Positions 37,901 through 44,920 are shown, counted from the stretch's first letter. The stretch: DNA of 64,000 nt from Symsagittifera roscoffensis (GCF_963678635.1 NC_087062.1:77561200-77625199); one strand, 5' to 3'. Made by a program: numbers and translations. Notes: generated by a model not told the origin, from the sequence alone.

Positions 37901-40281
37901 TTCATTTTGTGGATTGACTGTAGCTATTTAAATTTCAAAAGCTTTCGAATTTTCGTCGTGTGAGTTTTTTTTAAAGGTTGCTAAATAGTGGCTTGAATTT
38001 TAGAAACCTCGATCCATAATCAAGCCAGTGTTCAGCAACTCTGTGAAATGCTCGAACGATGGAGTTTTGAAAGCTTCAAAACAAAGAAATAAACTCGTAA
38101 AAGTTTGACAGAGTTTTCAAAGTTTATTTCGTTAAAAGCCAGTCGAAAAACTAAATTTGTGAATTTAGCCATCACAATTAATTTGATTAAGAAGCTTGGT
38201 ATAAAAAATTCCTGCTATCAAAATTAAATGAGTAATTGTTTTGCCTTTTTGATTGATATTAATTTTCAGGAAGCCTTAAGTGTAATTGTTCGAATATAAA
38301 GAACTAGTTTTTTTTAAAGTCGGGAAACTAGTGTAAAATATGTTGTGTAATATAAAATGGAAACTTATCAATCAAACAGGAAAAAAAGAAACAAGGATAG
38401 CTGGTTACTGTGCAAATAGCACAGAATGTTCCAACCATAGTCTTAAATATACAAAAAAAAATTTTTTTCAATTTTATCGTTTTTTCTGCGTGGTGTAAAA
38501 AAATTCTAAACGAAAAAATAAAATTTAGGCATATTTGATACTCATAGGAAAGCAACTGGAAATAGGCCAACTGGAAAGCAGTTTTTGTTGAAAAATGACG
38601 AGAAAAATGAAATCAAAAAATCATTAACAAAATTCTTTTTTGCAGAAAGAATTTTTGCAATAGTCAATTTTTTTGCGGAATTTTGTTGAATTATGAAGTT
38701 GAACGACGCTAAAAAAACTCCAAAAAGTAACTTAATTCGAATAAAGCAAAGTGTGAATGGCTTGAATTAAGCAGAAATAAGCATTTGCAAGCCTGCTTAG
38801 CTTCACCTTTTTAGCTTGAAATTAGACCAGAAATCAAAAATTTCAAACTGGTTTTTCTCGACTTAGAAATTTTTTTTCTAAGTTTTTTGAAGTCGTTTGA
38901 ATCACGACTGAAATGATTTGAATATAATGTATCACTCGACCCATTCCGATGATTATTTGTGGTTGTTACCTGATTTTGGTTGGAAAACAAAAAAGGAAGA
39001 GAAAAAAAAACTAAAACACACCCGAATACAAAGTTCTTCGACATTTCTCAATTTTTGGTCGGAACAACAAGTCGAACGGTCTTGGTAGTGTGTTTTATCA
39101 TCTATTGGAGCGCATCGTTTCCACTTATAGATGATTTGCAAATTCTAGGAAGCAGCTAGGATATGTGTCTCAGTTAGGTTTTCCAGCAATACTCCAGTCA
39201 GGATTTTTCTGCCAATACTTTATAAACACTATGTCAGCTGTTTAATTCGTGCAGTTGATTAAATCTTTATTTTTTTAAGCTTCAATGTTTATGTAATTTT
39301 GTTTGCAATTCTAAAGCTTCACTATGTCTTTTTCGCTTGTGTTTACGAGGTCAGCTTGGCTTTTGTAATTTTCATTGGTTATATGAATTACTGGGATACC
39401 AATGCAATGGTAGTAAACTTCGTTTACATCATATGACGAGTTTTGCTATGGTCGAAAATGTGAAAAGGGAAAGGACGCATTAATGATATTACGAAAAACT
39501 GTTCCGTTACCGTACTTAGTCTTATTGCCGTGCATTAACGTATTTAGTTTTAATATGGTTTTTTGTGATATAGAAGGTTTATTGTTTGGGTTTGCGTCAG
39601 TGCTGACGATTCTAATGTTTTTAATGTAATTAATTAACCGTTTTGTTTCATGATTTTTTTAAAACATGTTTAACAGAATTCTTAGAAACTTTTTTTTAGA
39701 AATAATCACTTTGGCTGTCATCGGTTTTGTACTCAATGAATAACACCAATTCTCCGGTAAATGAGGAACAACCGTCAAAACAATCAATTTATTTATTTCT
39801 CATTATACCACACTGTTTCATTTTCATCTTTGTGCGTTTTATCTAACCCTGTCAATTCGAGAAACGGGGCTCTCTTCAATGTTTCCTTTTTGCATAATCC
39901 TTCTTCAATTTCCCCCCAAATATTGTGTTCATGACATGTTATTGCACGTATTGCGCTTCTAAACACATTGCAAAATGTGAAGGTAGTGATGGTGATGCTA
40001 AATTTTTAACAAAGGTTTTTTTGTTACTGAAGGGGTCACATGGCATTCCGTCGGCAGCAGCAAGAAGTCTTCCGATGCTGAACCGTAGTCAGTCGAACGC
40101 CAAGCAGTCCCCACATCATAAGACTTCGCTGCCCTCGAGAACCAGGCCGACACCTCACCAAGTGGCATCACCCCGCACTAGTACCACTACCGGCTCCAGC
40201 AGTCCTCGCAAAGCGGCATCGGCTTCACTCTTCACATCGTCCCCTCAGAATGAAACGATTGTAGAAGACTCAGAAACTTAA
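7817..40281 (+). CDS. SOWAH: SOWAH-type ankyrin-repeat protein, 12 coding exons
   Basis: Exons 7806-7949, 9042-9103, 10035-10094, 13417-13506, 13773-13958, 23640-23855, 24876-25049, 25337-25402, 25820-26075, 31822-31875, 32142-32248 and 40033-40281 join without a stop into about 550 residues. Residues 1-75 fit the N-terminal SOWAH domain (LSEDEVIKYL, PNRELVHQF, then VFQNAINS, KVSEID and EKFLTI). Residues 116-249 are an acidic, then helical charged linker. Residues 250-415 are ankyrin-like (LLEKEWEF, GNTVLHYAAQC, GMTPLHTLAQ, VRDYYGRKACDLLP). The tail is basic and Ser-rich. SOWAH proteins are metazoan ankyrin scaffolds of poorly known function. An unrecognised upstream exon or extra internal exon is possible; the exon at 13773 has the weakest acceptor. 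Confidence 0.72.
8033..8466 (+). repeat. Family D MITE copy
   Basis: It starts agtaatgatcgtagtgagtc followed by tatataggtcttg, and ends ccttgcgttcattactc. The ends are inverted relative to each other. Internal landmarks cagatttcccagcg and gtcacgaaaaacgcgatcga are shared with 22609 and 28344. Confidence 0.6.
9042..9103 (+). CDS. SOWAH: SOWAH exon 2
   Basis: Acceptor tttcaatttcag, phase 1 in and phase 0 out at the unusual donor gat|gtgcgt. It encodes QKNRVVFQNAINSCCKVSEID, which aligns without gaps to the FVNNVAVVKELDG stretch of the SOWAH domain. A competing donor gtaatt four bases on would break the frame. Confidence 0.65.
10035..10094 (+). CDS. SOWAH: SOWAH exon 3
   Basis: Acceptor gtgtttag, donor cgga|gtgagt, phase 0 to 0. 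It encodes 20 residues beginning SEKFLTIQPSFLKPRR, continuing the end of the SOWAH domain (KFVVL-like strand). Confidence 0.6.
10290..10396 (+). repeat. Family F right-end fragment
   Basis: The stretch agggtccgtcagctaaaaat, with cctaaatccgc at its right end, matches the right ends at 4903-5003 and 49970-50092. Confidence 0.55.
10589..10690 (+). repeat. Family A left-end fragment
   Basis: The head hairpin variant acacaagccaagcgtagtgt is followed by ctaacctaagtcgcaaat. The 3' half is missing. Confidence 0.5.
11160..11830 (+). repeat. Degenerate tandem repeat, ~165-187 bp period
   Basis: The motif cgaaaactaccc...ccaartctgaggt recurs near 11163, 11341, 11506 and 11693, each followed by a gcgtaagc- or tgcgttatg-type segment. 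A related single unit is at 31275-31330, and the sequence at 10760-10920 resembles 31190-31350. Confidence 0.5.
11930..12252 (+). repeat. Family A right-half fragment, rearranged
   Basis: Two tRNA-like stretches (gacgtgagactcctaatc and acgtgatactcctgat) precede the family 3' end gtttgcgaagcatagcttcg plus cctctgcgtt. The head is absent. Confidence 0.5.
12422..12545 (+). other. Unplaced coding-like segment flanked by a 13-bp direct repeat
   Basis: A GC-richer patch follows an AG (tctcgcaag). It is open in two frames, reading for example REVYSHDIIELVPHEQHQQL. It is flanked by identical ACTAAAAAGGCCT at 12422-12434 and 12509-12521. It lies between SOWAH exons 3 and 4 but does not fit their phase. 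It may be an alternative exon or an exon remnant. Confidence 0.25.
13417..13506 (+). CDS. SOWAH: SOWAH exon 4 (Ser-rich linker)
   Basis: Acceptor cagtttcag, donor aag|gtaagc, phase 0 to 0, 30 codons (SLLTHSASDSRQESRSPS...). A second in-frame acceptor six bases upstream (ttcttcag) would add FQ. It is supported mainly by phase and splice sites, since linkers are poorly conserved. Confidence 0.55.
13773..13958 (+). CDS. SOWAH: SOWAH exon 5 (acidic linker)
   Basis: The coding composition is clear: SSVCGNLAEDDC, SVESSTSSCDIVEEDD, EVEASFASLMNKVVDKI. The acceptor ccatgaag is weak but is the only one in phase 0. The donor is cccaaag|gtcaga; an alternative in-frame donor gagaa|gtgggt at 13973 would add five residues. 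Confidence 0.5.
14019..16649. other. Intron 5 of SOWAH, left part; nothing recognised
   Basis: AT-rich intron sequence. The short frames, such as 14305-14517 and 14794-15024, have no family motif and are not phase-supported exons. Confidence 0.4.
16650..17140 (+). repeat. Family B MITE copy
   Basis: Left end ttgtttcgactttcgtcacg, centre gcgcgatatatttcgcgcta, right end atatacgagcagtcttgttt. The terminal hairpins have decayed. Confidence 0.65.
17148..17188 (+). repeat. Family A 3' end fragment
   Basis: The solo stem-loop gcgaagcttagcttcgcctc with following tgtgtaaac matches the 3' end of the long copies. It abuts the end of family B copy 16650-17140. Confidence 0.5.
17189..18600. other. Intron, no gene; isolated family D right end at 17280-17320
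   Basis: The stretch tccttgcgtttatggatcat followed by ctgtccgttggctatg resembles the right flank of family D. The rest is unrecognised. Confidence 0.35.
18601..20451 (+). repeat. Tandem duplication, left copy (1851 bp)
   Basis: The unit from ccaatatgttgcaagctctc to aaactttatggtttt is repeated immediately downstream. I see only three substitutions and one T-run length change between the two copies, so the event is recent or an assembly artefact. The 173-residue open frame it carries (19223 and 21074) is made of repeat sequence and is not a gene. Confidence 0.9.
19146..20451 (+). repeat. Family H element, truncated at the duplication junction
   Basis: Starts gcgggcttcacgatctcgcc. Seven diverged units begin near 19317, 19487, 19655, 19810, 19977, 20148 and 20310, about 165 bp apart. 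The hairpin end is missing because the duplication breakpoint lies inside it. Confidence 0.7.
20452..22303 (+). repeat. Tandem duplication, right copy (1852 bp)
   Basis: Differences from the left copy are ttatttatg to ttatatatg, aagcttttc to aagctattc, one extra T near 21757, and tttctgag to tttccgag. The right copy runs on into the family H end that the left copy lacks. Confidence 0.9.
20997..22476 (+). repeat. Family H element, complete
   Basis: Same start and units as the left copy, plus one more unit near 22378. It ends with cgaagcaccggaggtgcgtt and acac. The organisation and both ends match 3511-4889. Confidence 0.7.
22609..23150 (+). repeat. Family D MITE copy containing a family H head
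   Basis: Starts gagtcgatgaacttagttct and ends gtgcgttcattgacccttt. A family H start (cttcactatctcgccacgtt) lies inside at about 22662-22730, so a partial H is embedded. Confidence 0.5.
23640..23855 (+). CDS. SOWAH: SOWAH exon 6 (charged helical linker)
   Basis: Acceptor gtgttttag, donor accg|gtaaat, phase 0 to 0, 72 codons and far more GC-rich than its surroundings. It encodes IPTDYNDKRMADDLLLLAG, then HVKKKIQDIIDAEKELEMD, a probable coiled-coil, and a Gln-rich end. Confidence 0.7.
23856..24875. other. SOWAH intron 6, nothing recognised
   Basis: AT-rich, with a short local direct repeat (cggtatagtttca) near 24143 and 24168. Confidence 0.4.
24876..25049 (+). CDS. SOWAH: SOWAH exon 7 (first ankyrin region)
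   Basis: Acceptor tgtgtcag, 58 codons. MSLLEKEWEFTMCSNKLDQV matches the conserved PLEHEWM-type helix that precedes SOWAH ankyrins. GNTVLHYAAQC is the start of an ankyrin repeat. The donor is tgt|gtgcgt, the same unusual hexamer used after exon 2. Confidence 0.75.
25337..25402 (+). CDS. SOWAH: SOWAH exon 8 (ankyrin)
   Basis: Acceptor ttgtttcag, donor aacaat|gtaagt, phase 0 to 0, 22 codons (CNVNLAIELIKNRGVDASIV). With exon 7 it completes an ankyrin repeat of normal length. Confidence 0.75.
25820..26075 (+). CDS. SOWAH: SOWAH exon 9 (second ankyrin and RDYYGRKA motif)
   Basis: Acceptor tttgcatag, donor agag|gtgagg, phase 0 to 1. GMTPLHTLAQVRLAHNDPG opens an ankyrin repeat, interrupted by a Lys- and Gly-rich loop. 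VRDYYGRKACDLLP is the repeat end that is characteristic of SOWAH proteins. Confidence 0.78.
26346..26420 (+). repeat. tRNA-like module
   Basis: An A-box-like tagcgtagaggtagg and a B-box-like ggtttgaacctgg are tRNA-spaced. The acceptor stem pairs poorly, so this is a pseudo-tRNA inside the family A copy and a different tRNA type from 2131. Confidence 0.4.
26625..27084. mobile_element. 460-bp hAT-like MITE with perfect 25-bp inverted repeats
   Basis: The terminal inverted repeats begin GGTACTACTATGATAGAGTG and continue GTCCC. They are identical at both ends (26625-26649 and 27060-27084). The flanking direct repeats GTTATACT at 26617-26624 and 27085-27092 are perfect 8-bp target duplications, typical of the hAT superfamily. 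No transposase is present. Confidence 0.92.
27168..27906. other. SOWAH intron 9, left part; nothing coding
   Basis: It contains caagttctttttcataactggt... at 27517-27568, which recurs as a direct repeat at 28165-28222 around the reverse-transcriptase remnant. Confidence 0.4.
27907..28146 (-). pseudogene. Non-LTR retrotransposon reverse transcriptase fragment
   Basis: The minus-strand translation contains NYCPISLLPSICRIFEKIIY and later KKHSTLD, matching the NYRPISLLP...KxFEK...QxGF...ST block of LINE reverse transcriptases. Only about 60 residues of the fingers domain remain, without the catalytic palm or endonuclease. It is a dead 5'/3'-truncated fragment lying antisense in a SOWAH intron. 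Confidence 0.8.
28344..28820 (+). repeat. Family D MITE copy
   Basis: Starts gagttatgaacgtagtgaag and ends cttgcgttcatttttc. Internal blocks gtaaatcgttctagaaattc and ttctcaagttgggtta are shared with 8033, 22609 and 40733. Confidence 0.55.
28938..29020 (+). other. Coding-like segment of unknown origin
   Basis: After gaaaatttctag there is an open GC-richer stretch reading NPSKAKNLGGAALIIRRRKG and KKRRVW. The acceptor would be in phase 1, as required between SOWAH exons 9 and 10. No good phase-1 donor follows, only a poor gtttta at 29030. It may be an optional exon, a relic, or chance. Confidence 0.2.
29061..29843 (+). repeat. Family A head and tail with a family B body (composite)
   Basis: Head caagcaatgcttgtgttata with ccaacctaagtcgcaaatat. 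From about 29215 to 29650 the sequence is family B-like (ttccgacttttgtgatagtt, ttaacgcgcgatatgatcgc). It ends tgtatgcgaagtgcaacttg plus cctctgtgt. The same arrangement occurs at 33450-34134. Confidence 0.7.
29935..30052 (+). repeat. Family A tail with tRNA 3'-half
   Basis: A B box ggttcgattcc lies in a tRNA 3'-half-like stretch (29945-29990), followed by ttgcgaagtgcagcttgtcc and tctgtgtaa. Confidence 0.45.
30418..31013 (+). repeat. Family A element (long subtype)
   Basis: Starts tttacactagcgaaatttag with tgagcg. The body (gcctttttgatatcat-like, gatgcatctttaattcatca, aaacaacatg) matches 6378 and 44219. Ends gaaacccagcttcgcctcag plus tgtaaa, giving TTTACAC/GTGTAAA termini. Confidence 0.65.
31822..31875 (+). 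CDS. SOWAH: SOWAH exon 10
   Basis: Acceptor ttttgtttcag, donor gagag|gtgagg, phase 1 to 1, encoding EIFRAEVPEIVHKPKEKR. It is short and unconserved, but it is the only phase-compatible open exon in this stretch with good sites. Confidence 0.55.
32142..32248 (+). CDS. SOWAH: SOWAH exon 11
   Basis: Acceptor agttgtttag, donor atcag|gtacca, phase 1 to 0. It encodes DVIIGKQSTNAPKPSLFESI and a Ser-rich end. The GC content and codon use differ from the flanking intron. Confidence 0.6.
32249..33449. other. SOWAH intron 11, left part; nothing recognised
   Basis: No exon, transposon protein or inverted repeat is supported. Confidence 0.35.
33450..34134 (+). repeat. Family A/B composite element
   Basis: The perfect head hairpin acacaagcaatgcttgtgt is followed by family B body sequence (gcgcgatgtatttcgcgcta, ttaacgcgtaagcgtag) and then tgtacaacttcgcctgtgt. 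ATTTTT on both sides is a possible target duplication, and the flanks together resemble family D, so it inserted into a D copy. Confidence 0.7.
34851..35202 (+). repeat. Family A element (short subtype, most complete with tRNA module)
   Basis: Head acgctagcgttttagtgcga with ctaacctaactcg. A tRNA-like block from about 35027 (acggccgtggctagtgtggg, gtacgagtccgag). Tail gtgaagcgcagcttcgcctc plus tgtg. Its 350-bp length matches 1988-2322. Confidence 0.7.
35245..35922 (+). repeat. Diverged tandem duplication (~450 bp unit)
   Basis: Blocks tgcattttcattatcaacgt, ggctcaattttaagc, cctcgtagtttattttcaaa and tataatctgtataaaat occur in the same order near 35260-35465 and again near 35715-35915, with many substitutions. 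This is an old duplication. Confidence 0.55.
36784..37165 (+). repeat. Family D MITE copy
   Basis: Left end gagtcgatgaaaatagcgaa, right end ggtgcgttcattgactcttt. GAGTCGATGAA against the reverse complement of TTCATTGACTC shows the inverted termini best of all copies. Confidence 0.65.
37166..40032. other. SOWAH intron 11, right part; nothing coding
   Basis: A weak family A tail may lie at 39325-39370 (cgcttgtgtttacgaggtca). Otherwise there is no supported feature. Confidence 0.35.
40033..40281 (+). CDS. SOWAH: SOWAH terminal exon
   Basis: Acceptor ttgttactgaag, phase 0, 82 codons to TAA at 40279-40281. Basic, Ser/Thr/Pro-rich tail (SLPMLNRSQSNAKQSP ... SSSPRKAASASLF ... EDSET). It is clearly coding by composition and probably disordered. 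I found no AATAAA in the next 300 bases. Confidence 0.65.
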   Translation, partial: GSHGIPSAAARSLPMLNRSQSNAKQSPHHKTSLPSRTRPTPHQVASPRTSTTTGSSSPRKAASASLFTSSPQNETIVEDSET

Positions 40282-40732
40282 TCTGATAATTAGTCAAAAT
40301 ATTTTGCTGGCTAGCTGTGTTTGGTCCAAAATTTGTTGAGTTAATTTTAGTTATAAGTTAAATTTTTATTTTCTACTTAGTTTTTGAAGAGGATGAAAAC
40401 GCGTGTTCCTGCTCCGCTGGTTACAGGACCTAGTCATTGCTCAATTGTTTGCGTGGTTTATTCATTACTCTTGCGATCAGCGAGTGTTGCAACTGTGTAC
40501 AGGACTTGTTTCTAAAATAGCGTAAGCAAGTGTTTTGTTATCGGGATTTAGACTTTTTCCGATCAATAACTCTGTCTAATTTTAAATTTCTCCCCTTTTC
40601 TGCTTTCATAAATTGTATGGTATCCTCCTTAGCACATTTAAGTATATTTGGCGATTTTTTCAAACTGATTTTTCAACTGCAAAAGAACGAAGTCACTTTT
40701 CGCTGATACAGGTTTTGATAATTTTTTGTTTG

Positions 40733-41045
40733 TATAAGTCGATGAACGTAGTGAAGACTCTGATATAGGTCTTGGTGATTTTTCTTTCCGTTTTTTTTCC
40801 CGGAAGAAGTTTTAAAATGCTCTAATGACTACAGAAGGGCTGCAGAGTTTACTAAAGTTGACCATTCAAACATCTTCATGTGTTTATGAATGTACTTAAC
40901 TATATGCGCACTATTTGAGTTCAGTTCAAGTTCGTTTGCTAAAAGGTAGGCAAAATGTGCTCGCCAAGTATGAAAGTGGAATTGTAGCATAAAAATATGA
41001 AAGACTTCTGGCTTCAAAAGTGGTATTTAATTTTCAGTTTTCCTA
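40733..41045 (+). repeat. Family D MITE, left part
   Basis: Starts aagtcgatgaacgtagtgaa with tataggtcttgg. It lies just after the SOWAH stop codon and lacks a clear right end. Confidence 0.5.
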
Positions 41046-41204
41046 TCGAAAAAATAAGTTTTTCATATATCTATTTTTCTCAAATTGGGTTAGTTCTAAG
41101 TAAAAAGGTCCTATCATAAACAGTTCTTGAAGTTTAAAGAGCTTTAATCTGGTAGTTTTTTTGGAACTCGAAAGTTGAATATTGTTCAAAAGTTTTCTAT
41201 CCTT

Positions 41205-41621
41205 TTTGTTCCGACTTTCGAAGAAAGTGAGGAACATATATGCCCAGGGTGATTTTTTTTATTCAGACCAATTTTAGGAAAGTTGACTGCGTATGGGCAT
41301 CGATCCGGAAATCTTGTGATTGCCAAGCGGGTATACTTGCACTTGACTTAAGTGTGGTTTCGCTGTTGGAATAGTACTTTGATTGTTTGTTTCAATACGC
41401 AAATCATTCCAGCGTGGCAAATTATCCGCACTCATAATCGTTCCAAATTGAAATGAGGCAAAGCTAATTGGTCTTATTATCTCCATAAACGACTAAACAC
41501 TTTGATATTATCAGCCAAAAATTTGTAGTTTGTGAATATTTCATGTACCAAAAACGATTCCAGACCAATTAAGGGGTAGTCGGAACTTTCAAGGCTTTAC
41601 CCTGATACGAGCAGTCTTGTT
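41205..41621 (+). repeat. Family B MITE copy, internally deleted or rearranged
   Basis: Left end ttgttccgactttcgaagaa with atgcccagggtga. Right end ctttaccctgatacgagcag plus tcttgt. The middle is largely unrelated. Confidence 0.5.
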
Positions 41622-41672
41622 TTTTTATTCTTTTGAGTTACACTTTCCAAACAATTTTTTCAATGTTGGCTT

Positions 41673-41786
41673 GCATGTAGTCTGTTCATTTTTTGTAAGC
41701 TCAAATGCCGCACAGAGTTACAACGATTTGGAAACTTTTTGTTCAATGCGGCACTTAAGCTAGCAAAAAATGAACCGACTACATGC
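41673..41786. repeat. 114-bp foldback palindrome
   Basis: The arms start GCATGTAGTCTGTTCATTTT and mirror AAAATGAACCGACTACATGC with one mismatch in the outer 23 bp. The match continues through TAAGCTCAAATGCCGCA against TGCGGCACTTAAGCTA. Confidence 0.7.
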
Positions 41787-42355
41787 ATTTGGTTTTATTT
41801 TTACTTATCACGTTTTGCAAGTATCCTATGTGCTTCAAAAAAATAACAGATTTCTTACCGTCTGGTTGTTTCGTATCGGCGTACTTAATTTGCTGTTTTT
41901 CAAATCTTCACTGCAACGATTGAATAAAAGTTGTTACTTTTCCATTAAAGAAAAAGCATCAAATCTTCCATGCACGCAAAAGTTTTTTCCATGGAGTTTT
42001 TGTTACATTTTTTGCATTATATTTGTTTCACGTGTAACTTTGATTTTGTTCGTCCTGATTGTCCTAAAATTAAATTGTATGCTTGTGACATGTTAATTTG
42101 GTTTGACTTCGAAGCGGTCGATAAAAAATGGTCTGAATTGAAATTCGCTATGTTCAAAAAAGTAGGTTGTCACATTTTCAACACATGCTTTGCGTACATC
42201 AGTGTTATTGAAAAAGCAAAAATTGTAGAATGGTTTTCAGTAAATTTACGTTGGGTCGGTATATTCGAAAATCGCTACTTTTGGAGGAAGCCGTTTTCGC
42301 TTATATAGATCTTGATGCTTTTGGTCGTTTTTTCAGGAATTTCACTTTTAGTGGG

Positions 42356-42657
42356 TTGACTTTCTTTATGATTTTTTTTTCAAAATTCACCTCATTTCCC
42401 TAGTTGAATCAAGGCCAAATTTACTATCAAACAGCAAAAATAAGAAGTTTTGTCAAAGTGAAACAGTTTTTAGAAATTTTTTTTTAATATGTGATGCAGT
42501 GATCCAAGGATCACTGCATCACATATAAAAAAAATTTTCTGAAAATCGACTCACTTTGACAAAATTTCTTACTTTTGCTGTTTGATAGTAAATTTGGCCT
42601 TGATTCAACTAAAGAAATGAGGTGAATTTTTTAAAAAACCATAGAAAGAAAGTCAAT
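42356..42657. repeat. ~300-bp near-perfect palindrome
   Basis: The centre is GATCC-AA-GGATC at 42501-42512. The arms of about 150 bp (ttgactttctttatgatttt ... atgtgatgcagt) mirror each other with few mismatches and small gaps. It would extrude as a long hairpin. A foldback MITE is likely. Confidence 0.85.
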
Positions 42658-44218
42658 CATAGAAAGAAAAAATCATTTAAAAAATCATAGAAGTTTTGTT
42701 GGAATGTAAGAAAAGTTTTTATTTAAACTTTCACTGTGCTTTTCTATTGTCTCGAGTTCAGATAGAAGAAAATAGTTATTTTGAAATTTTTTTCGACTTT
42801 CATTTAATTCTGTTTTTTCATTTGCTTTCAAAGCTTTGGTTTTTTGACATTGTTTTGCGTTTCAGTCGCTTTTTTTGGTTTCTGATTAGTCGTTCTTTAA
42901 TTAGTTTTTATCGATTGGGGCGTTTTCATTAATCGAAAATTGAAAATGTTCGTTCGAAACTTTTCAATTCAATTTTTTTTTGGAAGTTTTACTCTTTTTC
43001 ATGTCTGCTTCCGAAGGCCTGATTTATTTTAATAAAACGCAAAATTATATCTGTTTCGTTTATTTGACCTATTAGTTATTGATATCGAAAAACTAAATTT
43101 ACGTTTTGTGTTCTCTCAGAAATAACCTATAGAGAGAATCCCGAAAGAAATTAGACGAAAAAATTGTTTCTTACAAAGATGAATTTGGTCTGAACATTCT
43201 GTACTGTTTACACAAGATTTTATCGTACAAGCGAAGTTTGTATTTTATCGAGATTTTTTTAGCGTTGTCATAATGTATTGAAACTCTTGGCATGGTGAAC
43301 GAATCAACTATAGTGCAAAAATTTATTCGACAATCCGTGCATTGTAACATCGATAATTTAGCCATAATAACTTTAAAAAAAACTTTTAAAGTAAAGTAGA
43401 TCATTTTAAATGTGGTGAGGGGAAATGGACTCGAGCGTATACTGCAAATCAACTATTGGGACTTTTAACAGATTTAAGAATAAGCTATTTTTTGGTCAAA
43501 ATGCAAATTAGCGGATAATTTCGATATTTCAAAACTAAAAGAAAGAATTCGATTTCCGATTTGGACAGTTTTTCAGTACTGAATATTTACAGCACCATTC
43601 AATGGTTTCATGTTTTTTTTTGCCACTGCTTGCTGGTTTTTGCTTCGGCCCTTTTTTTTATGTACTTCCCAGAAAAATGCGTTGATTTTTCCAGTTATTT
43701 CATTGTAGTCAGAAAAATTTCAACGTAGTAAATGGATAACTATTATGAATAACCTCGCGGAATTTTAAATTGTTTTTCCGACAAATCGCAACGGAAAATT
43801 TATTTGAGAAAACTTCAAACTTAGAACGATGCTTTTTGGGTGATGCATTACAATAGGTGGTAGATTCAAGTTAAATAGTTGGATCGCTCTTTCTTATACT
43901 TCGATAAGTATTTGCAATTTATTTCAAAGCTAAATTTGAAAGCGCGAAGCGTAAAAATTAAGTTTTCAAATAGTATTCTATCTGGAAGAATACTGTATTT
44001 ACAAAATCTTAGTAGCATATATACAAAAAGCTGAAAATCCAAATGAATATATAATCATTATAGTTCTCAAGGTTAATAGATGCACTTCCTCAATAGTTCT
44101 CAAAATTGCCAGCTATTGTAATATTGCTCCTCTTTTTGTTAAATAGGGTGAATTTCAATGTGCAATTCGAACAAAAAAGGGCTTTTTTGCAAAGTTTTTA
44201 AGTGCGGCAGCAAAAATT
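42658..44218. other. Intergenic, nothing recognised
   Basis: Spacer between the two convergent genes; no supported exon. Confidence 0.4.
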
Positions 44219-44764
44219 GCACTTGCGAAGCGAGTGTATTAGTACGAACCTTTTTTTCAACCTAAGTCGCAAATATCGGTGCCACTTTTGGGGCAACTTT
44301 ACAGCTTTTTGATATCATGTGCTTTGAAATTCGAAGTAATAAGTTAACACAGTTGATGCATTTTAAACCCATCAAATTAACCGAAAAAACTGATTTGTTT
44401 CAAACAACATGAAAATAATGAAAACTCAATTTCAGAAATTTTCCAACTCGATATATCTTGAAATTTTTTGAAATGCATATTTGTATTTGGTGCCACTTTT
44501 TCTGAATCGAATTGGCAAGTTTTTACTATATGTAGCTGCTTTGTTCGTGACTATTGTTGGTCGTTTGTTAAGCTTGCTTGCTGAGTGGAAAGTGCGTGAG
44601 ACTCAAAATATCTTGATTGCAGTCAGTTGCAGATTCGAATCCTACACGTATTCGAGTTTTTGCTAATTGGAGGCTTATTTCTACTTTTTCTTTTTTCACT
44701 TGATAGAGCTGCTTTTTGGTCGTGTTATCACAAGTGTTTGCAAAGCGCAGCTTCGCCTCTGTGT
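44219..44764 (+). repeat. Family A element (long subtype with tRNA module)
   Basis: Head gcacttgcgaagcgagtgta with caacctaagtcgcaaatatc. tRNA-like block at 44575-44650 (ttgctgagtggaaagtgcgt and the B box agattcgaatcc). Tail tgcaaagcgcagcttcgcct plus ctgtgt. It ends 157 bp from the SAM synthetase stop, so that gene's transcript may run into it. Confidence 0.7.
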
Positions 44765-44920
44765 TTGAAATTGAACATCTTTTCATTTCAGTTGTAATGT
44801 TGAAGTTTTACATGTAAAAAACACTGATCAATTTAAATACTTTCTTAAATTAAAGATGGAGTTACATGACATAATACATAACAAAATGATGACAAAATAT
44901 AAAATGATGACAAAATTAGA

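Noticed and set aside
41770-42308. Overlapping 108- and 112-residue open frames between SOWAH and MAT
   Set aside because: Low-complexity Phe/Leu/Lys-rich translations typical of AT-rich spacer; no recognisable domain and no splice support.
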